From assembly GCA_963705285.1 (NCBI GenBank), contig OY970066.1, positions 3,596,001 to 3,660,000 on the forward strand: a stretch of 64,000 nt of DNA, in the 5' to 3' direction. This stretch comes from JACMLD01 sp963705285 (lineage in GTDB: Bacteria; Bacteroidota; Bacteroidia; Chitinophagales; Chitinophagaceae). A model generated the notes under the pieces. That model had not been told where the DNA came from, did not search any database, and saw only the letters and a program-made list of their open reading frames with translations. Each line of letters starts with the position of its first letter. The first letter of the stretch is position 1. Positions 8,201 through 16,767 of the stretch are shown in pieces. Position numbers and translations under genes: made by a program.

Positions 8201-9004
8201 TTAATTGAGTTCCAGTTGCCCTTCCAGCACCACAACGGCCTGGCTGGTTAATACAACTTTATTGCCAGTTATGTCTACCTGCATATAACCAGTACGCGCA
8301 GACGATTGAAATGCTTTCAAACTTTTCTTTCCCAATTTATCAGACCAGTACTTAGACAGAAATGTTTGCACGCCACCGGTTACGGGGTCTTCGTTGGTGC
8401 CGGCCCATGGCCAGAAATAACGGTAATGGTAATCATAAGCTGCATCACCGGAAGCAGCGGTTACCAGCACGCCGTTAATAGCATTGTGGGTTCGTGTGAG
8501 CGCGGCAAAATCTGGCTGTAAATGCTGTAGTACAGCTGCGTCGCTGATTTCAAGCATGATTATTTTATGCTGTTCATTGTACACGGCATTCAGCACAGCA
8601 TCCAGTCCCAATGCCTGCAACATACCGCTGGGTATGGTTACCGGTACCGTGTTGTATACCGGAAATTCCATGCTTATTTCAGCGCCTTTGCATTGTATTT
8701 TCAGATCAAGATTTTGTATGGTAATAAAATGAAGTTCATCTGTAACGCTGTTACCGAAGATTACTTTTGCAGCTGCCAGCGTTGCATGTCCGCACAGTGG
8801 AATTTCTTTTTTGGGTGAGAAGTACCGGATTGAATACGTGCCAGGCGTATCAGTTGCCGATACAAATGCCGTTTCAGACAAACCCAGTTCCATGGCTACG
8901 TGCTGCATAGTGTCTGCACTCAATGCTTGCTGCGGAAAACTTACGCCTGCAGGATTTCCTTTAAAGGCTTCTTTTGTGAATGAGTCAACAATAAACGTTT
9001 TCAT
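8201..9004 (-). CDS. PhzF-family isomerase-like protein
   Basis: This 267-residue protein has the duplicated hot-dog-like fold of PhzF and diaminopimelate epimerase relatives. Family hallmarks are the opening VDSFTKEAFKGNPAGV, the catalytic-type Glu44 in GLSETAFV, the CGHATLAAA block, and the C-terminal DPVTGGVQTFLSKYW block. PhzF itself isomerises a phenazine precursor, but no other phenazine genes are present, so the substrate here is probably a different small acid. It lies between the GNAT and DinB genes (gaps of 24 and 21 bases) in an operon that probably answers to the divergent MocR regulator. Confidence 0.9.
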   Translation of the reverse strand: MKTFIVDSFTKEAFKGNPAGVSFPQQALSADTMQHVAMELGLSETAFVSATDTPGTYSIRYFSPKKEIPLCGHATLAAAKVIFGNSVTDELHFITIQNLDLKIQCKGAEISMEFPVYNTVPVTIPSGMLQALGLDAVLNAVYNEQHKIIMLEISDAAVLQHLQPDFAALTRTHNAINGVLVTAASGDAAYDYHYRYFWPWAGTNEDPVTGGVQTFLSKYWSDKLGKKSLKAFQSSARTGYMQVDITGNKVVLTSQAVVVLEGQLELN

Positions 9005-9028
9005 TGTATTTTTTTAATTAATAAGGTT

Positions 9029-9535
9029 TTATAATGCCAGTTCAAACAGGCTTACGGTTGCATGGTGGTAATGTGCCGGCAGCCCCGCAGTGTTGGGCAG
9101 CTTGCTTAAACCCAGGAAGTCAAAACCGCACGACGTATAATGTTTAATGAGCCCTTTGTTTTCGCCTACGGTATCAAGTCGTATAAATTGTTTTTGCTCA
9201 TTGCGTGCATACGCTTTGGCCCAGGTTACAATTTGTTTTACCAGGTTCATGCCGCGGTAGGCAGGGTGTACAGCAATCCGGTGTATGTAAATGGCGGGGT
9301 CATTGTTCTTTTCCTGCCATATCAATGGATCACTGAATGTAGTTGCCCACACGCAGGCAGTTCCATTGTCATCAGTGAGCTTCCATTGACGGCCTTCGGC
9401 TATTTCGGTTGCCACCAGATCCCTTTCAAACTTCGGCCAGCCAACCCCATTTTTAGTTAACTGGTATTGCGTGGCCAGTTCGTACAGCCTTAGTATCTCG
9501 TCTATATCCGTTGTGTTACTTTTAGTAGTAAGCAT
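9029..9535 (-). CDS. GNAT-family N-acetyltransferase
   Basis: A 168-residue acetyltransferase. The conserved core is visible: a strand reading AIYIHRIAVHP, then the acetyl-CoA loop in AYRGMNLVKQIVTWA with the Arg-Gly-x-x-x pattern, then the IRLDTVGENKGLIKHYTSCGF segment typical of the last strands. The acceptor cannot be predicted. It is the second gene of the cupin-GNAT-PhzF-DinB operon, with 27 bases between it and the cupin gene. Confidence 0.88.
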   Translation of the reverse strand: MLTTKSNTTDIDEILRLYELATQYQLTKNGVGWPKFERDLVATEIAEGRQWKLTDDNGTACVWATTFSDPLIWQEKNNDPAIYIHRIAVHPAYRGMNLVKQIVTWAKAYARNEQKQFIRLDTVGENKGLIKHYTSCGFDFLGLSKLPNTAGLPAHYHHATVSLFELAL

Positions 9536-9562
9536 AATCTATTTTTTTTGTTGACTTATTTT

Positions 9563-9913
9563 TTATCCCCGCAAAAAATCTCCGTCTATAATTAACAAAC
9601 ACACGCCCCCGGTTGATGCAGAGCGATGGTTACTCGCATTATCGGTTACCACATAACTCATTCCGGGGCCGAGTGAGATTGCCTGGCCAGTTGAGAGTTC
9701 GCTCACAAGGTACCCGCTGAGGCAATGCACGATATGTCCTTTGCTACACCAGTGATCGGCTTTGTATCCTGCCGAATATTCTACCAACCTAATGCGCAAA
9801 CCCGGCAACTGCACTGTTTGCCATACAGCATGCCCGCGCTCTCCTGTATGCATCGTTTTTTCTATAGCAGACCAGTTGATGGTTTGAAAAGGTATGGCTA
9901 CCGGAATTTCCAT
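9563..9913 (-). CDS. DHCW-motif cupin-fold protein
   Basis: The 116-residue protein is a single-domain cupin of the family annotated as DHCW motif cupin fold proteins. The pattern RIRLVEYSAGYKADHWCSKG followed by an HIVHCLSG strand matches it, as does the C-terminal GVCLLIIDGDFLRG. I start it at the ATG at 9913 (MEIPVAIPFQT), which fits the family, rather than at the GTG 27 bases upstream. It probably binds a metal or small ligand; no reaction is established. It is the first gene of a four-gene operon facing the MocR gene, a pairing that suggests direct regulation. Confidence 0.85.
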   Translation of the reverse strand: MEIPVAIPFQTINWSAIEKTMHTGERGHAVWQTVQLPGLRIRLVEYSAGYKADHWCSKGHIVHCLSGYLVSELSTGQAISLGPGMSYVVTDNASNHRSASTGGVCLLIIDGDFLRG

Positions 9914-9967
9914 ATAATGATGTGGTGTTAATTGCACCACTCAACAAAATTCATAAAAAAATTGATA

Positions 9968-10006
9968 CCAGTACAGATACAATTTCTGTAATTTCGACCA
10001 ATACAG
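9968..10006. promoter_or_regulatory. Likely operator between the cupin operon and the MocR gene
   Basis: The 99-base divergent gap holds an exact inverted repeat TACAGA-N7-TCTGTA at 9972-9990. A near-identical direct repeat, ACCAGTACAG (9968-9977) and ACCAATACAG (9997-10006), is spaced 29 bases, close to three helical turns. MocR/PdxR regulators commonly bind this mix of direct and inverted sites in the divergent promoter they share with their target. The placement supports autoregulation plus control of the cupin operon; no binding data are available. Confidence 0.6.
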
Positions 10007-10012
10007 TTTTAT

Positions 10013-11440
10013 ATGGCACGAAGAAGTACACAAAAAGAATTGCTCTACGTAAAAATTGCACGCAGCCTCGAAAAACAGATCAATGATGAAGTGCTGAAGG
10101 TGGGCGATAAGCTACCGTCTATCCGTATGATCTGCCGGCAACATGGCGTGAGTATGAGCACGGCGCAGTTTGCATATTATGAACTGGAAGCAAAATCACT
10201 TATAGAATCGCGGCCACAATCGGGTTATTATGTCAGCAATGCTTTCCGCAGAAGGCTGGCTATGCCCGCGGCCAGCAACCCAGCCACAAAATCAAACGTA
10301 AAACAGGCGAGTGATATTTTTGAGTATTCATTTCACAGCACTGCCGATAAAAGTTTTACATTATTCTCGCGCGGTACACCGGCAACAGCATTGCTGCCCG
10401 TTGCCAAACTCAACAAAGGTGCATTGCAGGCTGTAAGAACGTTGCCCGGTTGCGGCACGGTATATGAATCTTTGCAAGGCAATGAAAAACTTAGGGCGCA
10501 AATAGCCAGGTGGTCATTTACATGGAACGGCAGCCTTACAGATAATGACGTGGTTACAACTGCAGGTTGCATCTCGGCAGTATCCAATTGCCTGATGGCA
10601 CTTACCAAACGCGGTGACACCATTGCGGTAGAAAGCCCTTGTTTTTATGGTATACTTCAACTGGCGCAAAGCCTGGGGTTAAATATTCTGGAGCTTCCCA
10701 GCAGCCCGCAAACAGGGGTTGACCTCGATGCGTTTAAAAAAGTATTGCAAACTACTAAACTGGCTGCTTGTGTTGTTGTAAGCAATTTTAATAATCCTTT
10801 TGGCAGCCTGATGCCCGTTGAACATAAAAAGGAAGCAGTGAGATTGCTGGAGCATTATAATGTACCGCTTATTGAAGATGATATTTATGGCGATATCTAC
10901 TTTGGTGATCGCAGGCCGGTTTGCTGTAAATCTTTTGACGAGAGTGGCATAGTGCTGTTATGCAATTCTTTTTCTAAAACACTTGCACCGGCGTACAGGG
11001 TGGGGTGGGTGGCACCGGGAAAATTTTTGCAGCAGGTAATGAAAACAAAACTCTACCACACCCTCAGCAGTACACCCATTACCCATGAAGTAATCGGTAA
11101 TTTTTTGGAAAGCGGCAGGTACGAGGCGCACCTCCGTAAATTGCGAAGAACATTGCACACCAATTACCTGCAGTATGTACGTGTGATAGGCGAATCATTT
11201 CCTGAAGGAACAAAGATCAGCCGTCCGCAAGGTGGTTTGTCGTTGTGGGTAGAACTGCCGAAGCGGGTAGATACCATCGATTTGTACAATACTGCTTTTA
11301 ATAAAAAAATTACTTTTTCTCCCGGTACCATGTTTACGCTTAAGAAACAGTTTTCTAATTGCATGCGGTTGAGTTACGGACTTGAATGGAACCCCAAGAC
11401 TGCAGCCAGCTTACAAACGCTGGGGCGGCTTGCGCATTAG
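10013..11440 (+). CDS. MocR-type transcription regulator (GntR HTH + aminotransferase domain)
   Basis: The 475-residue protein joins a GntR winged helix (about 10-78; SIRMICRQHGVSMSTAQFAYYELE is interrupted here only by family-typical residues) to a fold-type I aminotransferase domain. Lys322 in NSFSKTLAPAYRVGW is the expected PLP-binding lysine, and the NFNNPFGSLMP and EDDIYGDIYF segments supply other cofactor contacts. Such proteins sense PLP or an amino compound and control a divergent gene. Here the divergent gene is the DHCW cupin operon. It converges on the hydrolase gene at 11445 with 4 bases between stops. The family is certain; the ligand is not. Confidence 0.93.
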   Translation: MARRSTQKELLYVKIARSLEKQINDEVLKVGDKLPSIRMICRQHGVSMSTAQFAYYELEAKSLIESRPQSGYYVSNAFRRRLAMPAASNPATKSNVKQASDIFEYSFHSTADKSFTLFSRGTPATALLPVAKLNKGALQAVRTLPGCGTVYESLQGNEKLRAQIARWSFTWNGSLTDNDVVTTAGCISAVSNCLMALTKRGDTIAVESPCFYGILQLAQSLGLNILELPSSPQTGVDLDAFKKVLQTTKLAACVVVSNFNNPFGSLMPVEHKKEAVRLLEHYNVPLIEDDIYGDIYFGDRRPVCCKSFDESGIVLLCNSFSKTLAPAYRVGWVAPGKFLQQVMKTKLYHTLSSTPITHEVIGNFLESGRYEAHLRKLRRTLHTNYLQYVRVIGESFPEGTKISRPQGGLSLWVELPKRVDTIDLYNTAFNKKITFSPGTMFTLKKQFSNCMRLSYGLEWNPKTAASLQTLGRLAH

Positions 11441-11444
11441 AAGA

Positions 11445-12350
11445 TCAGGCTTCTAAAGGTTCACATTCTTGGCCGATGAATGTATTGCCCATAGCAGCAT
11501 TGTTGTTGTCAATCATACCTGCCAGCAAGGGCCAGAGGCTATTTTCAAATCTTTTTCTGAATAAACCTGTATGTCCGGCTTTATGCTGTGTATATTTCTT
11601 CACCAGTATTTTGACGATAGTTATCGGCGCATTCGGAAAAAACGACATCATACGATCAATGGTTTTGTCGTTGGCTATAAAATCGTCGTTGGTATATACC
11701 GCAGTAATCGGCACATCGAAATTGTAAAACGTTGGCGTATTCAATTTTTTCTGCAGCAATGCCCTAAAGTAGTTTTTGTTGATACACCATGTCCGCCACT
11801 CAAGTAACACGTTTTTTGGCAGGTTCTCTCCCCAGCCCCATTTTTTAATGGCACCATATCCGTATATGGCTACCAGAAGCGGCGCAACGAAGTGCCACAA
11901 CAGCGCTGTTTTTATATTCATAGGAAAAACAAAATTGCCCCAGTACCCCAGGCCGGCATTTACCGCAATTACTTTCTTTAGGTGATGTTTCTTTTCCAGG
12001 AACCCAACAAGTTGCCCGCCGATGCTATGGCCTATCCATATGATACCGGTACATTTTTTCTCTTGTACCAACCAGTTCAATACGGCATTCATATCCTTGG
12101 TACCCCATTCATGCATACGGGCTTTGGATCTTCTTACATGCAGGGGGGCAGAACCGCCAATGCCACGGTAATCATATAACAGTACGCGGTAGCCTTTGCG
12201 TAGAAGGTATTTTGCAAAGTTGAGATAGAATTCTTTTTTAACCCCGGTAGCAGAACTGATGACAACGGTGCCGGCATTACCGTTTTTCTCGTTACAAAAT
12301 AAAGCGCTAAGCCGGTATCCGTCGGTGGCTGTAATGGTGACTGCTTGCAT
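11445..12350 (-). CDS. Alpha/beta hydrolase (COG4757-like)
   Basis: This 301-residue serine hydrolase has a nucleophile elbow GHSIGGQ (Ser109), an acid candidate in VYTNDDFIA and a catalytic His in the C-terminal KAGHTGLF. A LYDYRGIGGS strand-loop precedes the elbow. The insertion between about residues 135 and 195 is rich in aromatic and hydrophobic residues and forms a lid. It resembles predicted hydrolases of COG4757, which lack a defined substrate. No signal peptide is present, so it is cytoplasmic. A small open frame at 12382 may lie in the same transcript. Confidence 0.82.
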   Translation of the reverse strand: MQAVTITATDGYRLSALFCNEKNGNAGTVVISSATGVKKEFYLNFAKYLLRKGYRVLLYDYRGIGGSAPLHVRRSKARMHEWGTKDMNAVLNWLVQEKKCTGIIWIGHSIGGQLVGFLEKKHHLKKVIAVNAGLGYWGNFVFPMNIKTALLWHFVAPLLVAIYGYGAIKKWGWGENLPKNVLLEWRTWCINKNYFRALLQKKLNTPTFYNFDVPITAVYTNDDFIANDKTIDRMMSFFPNAPITIVKILVKKYTQHKAGHTGLFRKRFENSLWPLLAGMIDNNNAAMGNTFIGQECEPLEA

Positions 12351-12381
12351 GGTTGATAATTGTTGGCTTAAGTAATGATGT

Positions 12382-12648
12382 TTAATTGGCGGAAGGCAAA
12401 TGGGTGTTGCACAGGAAGCTGCCCGGTTCAGGATTGCCGGGTTGAGCTGGAGTGCGGGCTGGCTGTTCGGGTGCTGACATTTCTTCCAGGGTTACTTCGA
12501 TATTCCTGAAATCATTGAACCAGTTACCGGGATACATGCTGTGTATTGAGCCGGTTATGCGTTTGCGCCATAAAGACAATAGCTGAATAAAAAGCCGTGC
12601 TCCATGCACGCTGTTTTTCAACAGCGGCCTGGTGGCTGACTGCGGGGG
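12382..12648 (-). CDS. Small hypothetical protein
   Basis: An 88-residue frame from the ATG at 12648 (a further ATG at 12678 would add 10 residues). It has a basic first half and a Pro/Glu-rich tail with no domain I recognise. The only support is its position 31 bases upstream of the hydrolase gene on the same strand and the absence of a competing frame. It could be a chance open frame. Confidence 0.3.
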   Translation of the reverse strand, partial: PPQSATRPLLKNSVHGARLFIQLLSLWRKRITGSIHSMYPGNWFNDFRNIEVTLEEMSAPEQPARTPAQPGNPEPGSFLCNTHLPSAN

Positions 12649-12760
12649 CATAAGAAAAGGTTTAATAAATGAATACAATAAAGGTGCAAATATGCAGCGG
12701 TGGAGTGCTATGATTCATCCCGCAAAAGCGTGATTTTTTCAGCTTTGCTGGCGAGTATGA

Positions 12761-12952
12761 ACACGGATAACACGGATTAGATGGATTTACAGGGATAACT
12801 GTCTTGATTTTTTGGACAGGGATTAAATGGATTTCGATAGATAATTGTTTTTGATTTTGGAACATGTAAAGCATTACCACGGCTAGTTATGATTGATTGT
12901 ATGATCCTTTCAAAAAAATCTGTTTGATCGGCTTAATCCGCGTCATCCGTGT
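12761..12952. repeat. 192-bp element with imperfect 19-bp terminal inverted repeats (MITE-like)
   Basis: The left end ACACGGATAACACGGATTA (12761-12779) and the right end TAATCCGCGTCATCCGTGT (12934-12952) are inverted repeats matching at 17 of 19 positions. Inside are further related words (ACAGGGAT at two places, ATGGATTT at two places). It lies in the divergent gap before the TPR gene. No transposase or clear target-site duplication is seen, so it may be a non-autonomous element or a decayed intergenic repeat. Confidence 0.6.
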
Positions 12953-13008
12953 CCTCGTAAGCGAAGCGCCGTAAAATTTCCTAACTTCCTGTTCCCAAAA
13001 CCTGCAAC

Positions 13009-14751
13009 ATGAAAATTCTTCTGATCGTTTTTTTTGCTGCTTTTGCCGCCGCGGCTTTTATACGCGCCGACCATTCAACTAAGACGGCTGGTCAACCGCT
13101 GCGCGCTGCTATCAACCAAAAAATAAAATACGCTGTGCGGTGCAGCCCCGATTTGTCTGCCCTGGCTGCAGATGACAGCAGCCGGCCCATTCCGTTGCTC
13201 CAAGGCTGGGGCAATTACCATATGCCGGTTACAACAGCCATTGACAGCGCCACCATTTATTTTCAGCAGGGGATCAATATGTATTATGGCTTCCATGTTA
13301 TTGAAGCGCTCGCATCGTTTGACAAAGCAGTGGCATTTGACAGCACCTTTGCAATGGGATATTGGGGTAAAGCATTGTCATACGGGCCTAACATCAACGA
13401 CTTTGGTTACAGCGCTTCGCCCGACGCACTGGCTGCCACGGCCCGTGCCAAAGCATTGTACGGCAAATGCACCGCTGAAGAAAAAGATTTGATAGATGCC
13501 ATGCAGGTAAGGTATGCGGCAGACAGTACACAATCGCGCGAAACGTTGAATCAATTATACGCAGATGCTATGAAAAAGGCATACCATCGTTTTCCGAAAA
13601 ATGCCGATATCGCTGCTTTGTATGTAGATGCATTAATGGTGCAGCATCCCTGGGATCTGTATTATAAAAATTACCAGGCAAAAGAGTGGACGCATGAAAT
13701 TGTGCAGACACTTGAAACGCTGTTAGCAAAATATCCCCGTCACCCCGGAGCTGCACATTATTACATTCATGCCATTGAGGCATCTGCGCATCCGGAGAAA
13801 GGCATGGCCGTTGCAAAAGTACTTCCGCAGTTAATGCCTGGTGTGGCCCACCTGGTGCATATGCCCTCTCATATCTATATCCGTTCCGGCTACTACGATA
13901 TTGGCGAAAAAGTAAATGCCCAGGCCGTAACGGGTTACTATCATTACCTGGAGGCTTTTCCCGCGGTGGTCAATAATTCGGCGTTGTATTTAATTCACAA
14001 TCTGCACATGCAGGCCACCTGCGCTAATATGGATGGTAACTTTTCTTTATCAATGAAATCGTCTGTTGACTGCAAAAATAGTTTCGACAGCAGCTGGCAA
14101 AATATTCCGGATTACCTGGGAATATTTATTCAGTATGTATATATGACACCTTATCTTACACAGATTCGTTTTGGTAAATGGAACGATGTATTGAACACAC
14201 CTGCCAGCCCCGCTGATCATGTATATGCAACATTGCTTTGGCATTATGGGCGGGGACTGGCATTTGCCCGAAAACATGATTTTGCCGGTGCCGGCAAACA
14301 GCTTGACACGCTTCAGCAAATGCTGGGCAATGCACAATTGAAAGCGCCCGCTCCCTCTTATGCCAACCCCGGGATTGCAGGTGCGCTGGTGGCTGAAAAA
14401 ATTTTACAGGGCGTTATTGCAGAAGAAAACAATCATCTAACCGAAGCCACCAGTTTGCTTACCACCGCCGTGGTGCTGGAAGATTCAATGATCTACAATG
14501 AACCAAAGGATTGGGTGCACCCGGTAAGGCAATATTTAGGTAATGTATTATTAAAAGCGAAAAAATATAAGGAAGCTGCGGCAGTGTATGAACAAGACCT
14601 GGTTATTAATCCAAACAATGGATGGTCGCTTACCGGGCTGGCTGACGCATACATGGCCATGGGCAACAAACAAAAAGGATTGACAGTAAAGCAAAAAGCT
14701 GCAAAAGCATTCGCCAAAACGGATACAAAAATTATGCATTCGGTGTTCTAG
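13009..14751 (+). CDS. Exported tetratricopeptide-repeat protein
   Basis: The 580-residue protein starts with a signal-type sequence (MKILLIVFFAAFAAAAFIRA). TPR-like helices follow at about 85-150 (YFQQGINMYYGFHVIEALASF and on), 170-260 and near the C-terminus (500-560, with AAAVYEQDLVINPNNGWSL). The middle carries the block AAHYYIHAIEAS...HLVHMPSHIYIRSGYY, which I recognise from a widespread family of large exported TPR proteins of unknown role. Its several His residues could form a metal site but no enzyme family is indicated. It stands alone, 62 bases before the DUF3095 gene, and may be cotranscribed with it. Confidence 0.82.
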   Translation: MKILLIVFFAAFAAAAFIRADHSTKTAGQPLRAAINQKIKYAVRCSPDLSALAADDSSRPIPLLQGWGNYHMPVTTAIDSATIYFQQGINMYYGFHVIEALASFDKAVAFDSTFAMGYWGKALSYGPNINDFGYSASPDALAATARAKALYGKCTAEEKDLIDAMQVRYAADSTQSRETLNQLYADAMKKAYHRFPKNADIAALYVDALMVQHPWDLYYKNYQAKEWTHEIVQTLETLLAKYPRHPGAAHYYIHAIEASAHPEKGMAVAKVLPQLMPGVAHLVHMPSHIYIRSGYYDIGEKVNAQAVTGYYHYLEAFPAVVNNSALYLIHNLHMQATCANMDGNFSLSMKSSVDCKNSFDSSWQNIPDYLGIFIQYVYMTPYLTQIRFGKWNDVLNTPASPADHVYATLLWHYGRGLAFARKHDFAGAGKQLDTLQQMLGNAQLKAPAPSYANPGIAGALVAEKILQGVIAEENNHLTEATSLLTTAVVLEDSMIYNEPKDWVHPVRQYLGNVLLKAKKYKEAAAVYEQDLVINPNNGWSLTGLADAYMAMGNKQKGLTVKQKAAKAFAKTDTKIMHSVF

Positions 14752-14813
14752 GGAATACGTTTAACTTTATCGGAAGCAGTTTGGTTACTGCGTCATTTGT
14801 ATAAATACCTTAT

Positions 14814-15980
14814 TTGGAAAACAACGATCATTTCTATAGTGCTTTGCCCGTACAAAGCCAGCCACTGTCTGAATTGCTTTTAAAGACCAATTTGTTTCAG
14901 CAGGTGCCGGCAGACTGGCATGTTATTATCACGGATATTAAACAATCTACTGCGGCTGTAAGTAACGGATTGCATGAAAACGTAAACCTGGTGGCTACTG
15001 GCAGCATTGTGTCGGTTTTAAATATAGCTTTTAAGGATAACATAGCGGTGCCCTTCTTCTTTGGAGGCGATGGCGCTACTTTTATTGTACCGGCGGCGCT
15101 GATGGGTAAGGTAATGCCTGCGTTGTTGCTGTACAAAGCGCGCACACTCAATAATTTTAACCTGGAGCTTCGTATTGGGCAGGTGGCGGTAAAAGATATT
15201 TACCAACATGGTAGCCGTCTTAGTATCTGCAAATTTGGATTCTCTGAAATTTTTCCCATTCCAATTGTATTGGGCGATGGCTTGCAATATGCAGAAGCCG
15301 TGATTAAAGGAGATGAATACCTGCTATCGGATGCCGCACCAACCGAAGAAGAACTTGATCTCAATGGCATGCAATGCCGGTGGGACAGGATACCGCCTCC
15401 CGCAGACAAAGAAGAAGTGGTAACGCTGCTGGTAGTTGCGCGTGACGGACAGGAGCAGCATATCATCTTTAGCATGATTATGCAGCAGATAGATGAGCTG
15501 TACGGATCGCCCAATAAACGACAACCCATTTCTGTAGCGATGTTAAGCTTGAAAACGACTTTCAACCGGCTGGGAAAGGAAATGCGAGCAGGCATCGGCA
15601 AAATAAAATATGCAGAACTTTTTTATCAATGGTTTATATCGCTGCTGGGTACTTTGTATTTTAAAACACAAAAAGGAAAAGAATACCTCAGCAGCCTGGT
15701 GGCCATGTCTGATACACTGGTTATTGATGGAAAGATCAATACCGTTATCTCCGGCACCGCCACGCAAAGGGCCAACCTGCAGGCTGCATTAGATGAAATG
15801 GAGAAGAACGGAAAAATATTTTACGGCATACATGTCAGCAATTCTTCCATCATGTCTTGCTATGTACGCGATATGAAAGACGGCCACATCCATTTTGTAG
15901 ATGGTGCGGAAGGTGGTTATACGCATGCAGCGGGCATACTTAAAAACAAGTGGCGATTACAGCAAACAGAAAATGCGTAG
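14814..15980 (+). CDS. DUF3095 protein (nucleotide-cyclase-like fold)
   Basis: This 388-residue protein matches the DUF3095 family (PF11294). The first half looks like a class III cyclase half-site: Asp41 in ITDIKQST and Asp86 in FGGDGATF are positioned as the two metal-binding aspartates. The second half contains a long helix region (SVAMLSLKTTFNRLG onward) and the C-terminal FVDGAEGGYTHAAG block of the family. The start is a TTG at 14814; no ATG lies nearby in frame. It may make or sense a cyclic nucleotide, but the family has no proven activity known to me. A transmembrane adenylate cyclase is encoded separately at 50346-51470. Confidence 0.85.
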   Translation: MENNDHFYSALPVQSQPLSELLLKTNLFQQVPADWHVIITDIKQSTAAVSNGLHENVNLVATGSIVSVLNIAFKDNIAVPFFFGGDGATFIVPAALMGKVMPALLLYKARTLNNFNLELRIGQVAVKDIYQHGSRLSICKFGFSEIFPIPIVLGDGLQYAEAVIKGDEYLLSDAAPTEEELDLNGMQCRWDRIPPPADKEEVVTLLVVARDGQEQHIIFSMIMQQIDELYGSPNKRQPISVAMLSLKTTFNRLGKEMRAGIGKIKYAELFYQWFISLLGTLYFKTQKGKEYLSSLVAMSDTLVIDGKINTVISGTATQRANLQAALDEMEKNGKIFYGIHVSNSSIMSCYVRDMKDGHIHFVDGAEGGYTHAAGILKNKWRLQQTENA

Positions 15981-16020
15981 TCATTCACCAACCGCCTGAA
16001 ATGAAGTAATGTTACATCAA

Positions 16021-16030
16021 TCCCCCCCCC
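16021..16030. repeat. Run of nine C in intergenic DNA
   Basis: A C9 tract directly after the DUF3095 stop region. Such tracts slip easily, but this one lies in no reading frame and about 175 bases from the next candidate promoter. The rest of 15981-16197 is AT-rich with nothing else I can support. Confidence 0.5.
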
Positions 16031-16197
16031 GCCTGGATACGGGCAAGAATATTACCTGCATTTTTAATCCACTTAAAAATGTAAACAGCCTGAAAAATTG
16101 TAATAACGCTGGGTGCAGTTGTTGGAGTATAATGCATCAATTATAGCGGGTGTTATATTGATATTAAAAACTTCTAAATAAAATCAAAAATGCTAGG

Positions 16198-16224
16198 TTG
16201 ATTTCACCATTTATTGTATATTTA
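16198..16224 (+). promoter_or_regulatory. Candidate promoter (TTG-N16-TATATTTA)
   Basis: TTG at 16198-16200 and TATATTTA at 16217-16224 match the Bacteroidota -33/-7 pattern with one mismatch and a spacer of 16. Transcription would begin about 45 bases before the small open frame at 16276. Confidence 0.35.
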
Positions 16225-16275
16225 AATATACCCCCTGAAAGCTAGCCATTTGTTAACTTTTTAAAACCAGGGACT

Positions 16276-16476
16276 ATGCCAGCTATTTGGAACCACTTAA
16301 AAAAAATAGCATTTGCTATTAGAAATGGAAAATCTTCCACTTTAAAAAGTGAATCTGCCCAACCCCTGGCAGATGGTACAATAGCAGATACCTCATCTAC
16401 GGCCACCCAGCCGCGTATTATTTCGCCAAAAAAGAAAGCTTCCAAAGCTCATTTGTCTGATTTTACAATTTTCTAG
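16276..16476 (+). CDS. Small basic protein, hypothetical
   Basis: A 66-residue frame with Lys/Arg-rich ends and a Ser/Thr/Ala-rich middle; it has no domain I recognise and no membrane segment. It is preferred over the 67-codon frame on the opposite strand because a promoter-like TTG/TATATTTA pair stands about 50 bases upstream in the right direction. It ends at the edge of a repetitive convergent junction. It remains a weak call. Confidence 0.35.
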   Translation: MPAIWNHLKKIAFAIRNGKSSTLKSESAQPLADGTIADTSSTATQPRIISPKKKASKAHLSDFTIF

Positions 16477-16767
16477 GTAAGTTTTAAGTTGTAAGTAATA
16501 AGTGCTTTTGCCCTACAATGCAAGCCATGCCGTTATTTTACATCTGAGCCGCAACTTTCCCAGAAAAATTTTTATGAATCAGCACTCCGTTTGGAAGAAG
16601 CTAAGGAAGTGTAAGTTGTAAGTATTAGGTACTTTTAATGTACTGTGCACGCCATGTTATCTTACCTGGTACTTCTGCGCTCCAGCTTCTCCGGAATAAT
16701 CAGATGTATCAGCACCTCTGTGGGAGCATTTCGCGTCGTCTACATACTAAATACTAGATACTAAATA
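16477..16767. repeat. Word-like repetitive convergent junction (TAAGTTGTAAGTA / ATACTAAATACTA)
   Basis: The words TAAGTTTTAAGTTGTAAGTA and AAGTGTAAGTTGTAAGTATT open two related ~130-base segments (from about 16478 and 16608), each continuing through AGTRCTTTT, a GC-richer block with GCCATG, TTATYTTAC, and a purine-rich TTCCGG/TTTCCC region ending in ATCAGCACYYC. A last stretch, 16742-16775, is four tandem ATACTAAAT-type words. It lies between the end of the small frame at 16476 and the stop of the secreted protein at 16768. Confidence 0.65.
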
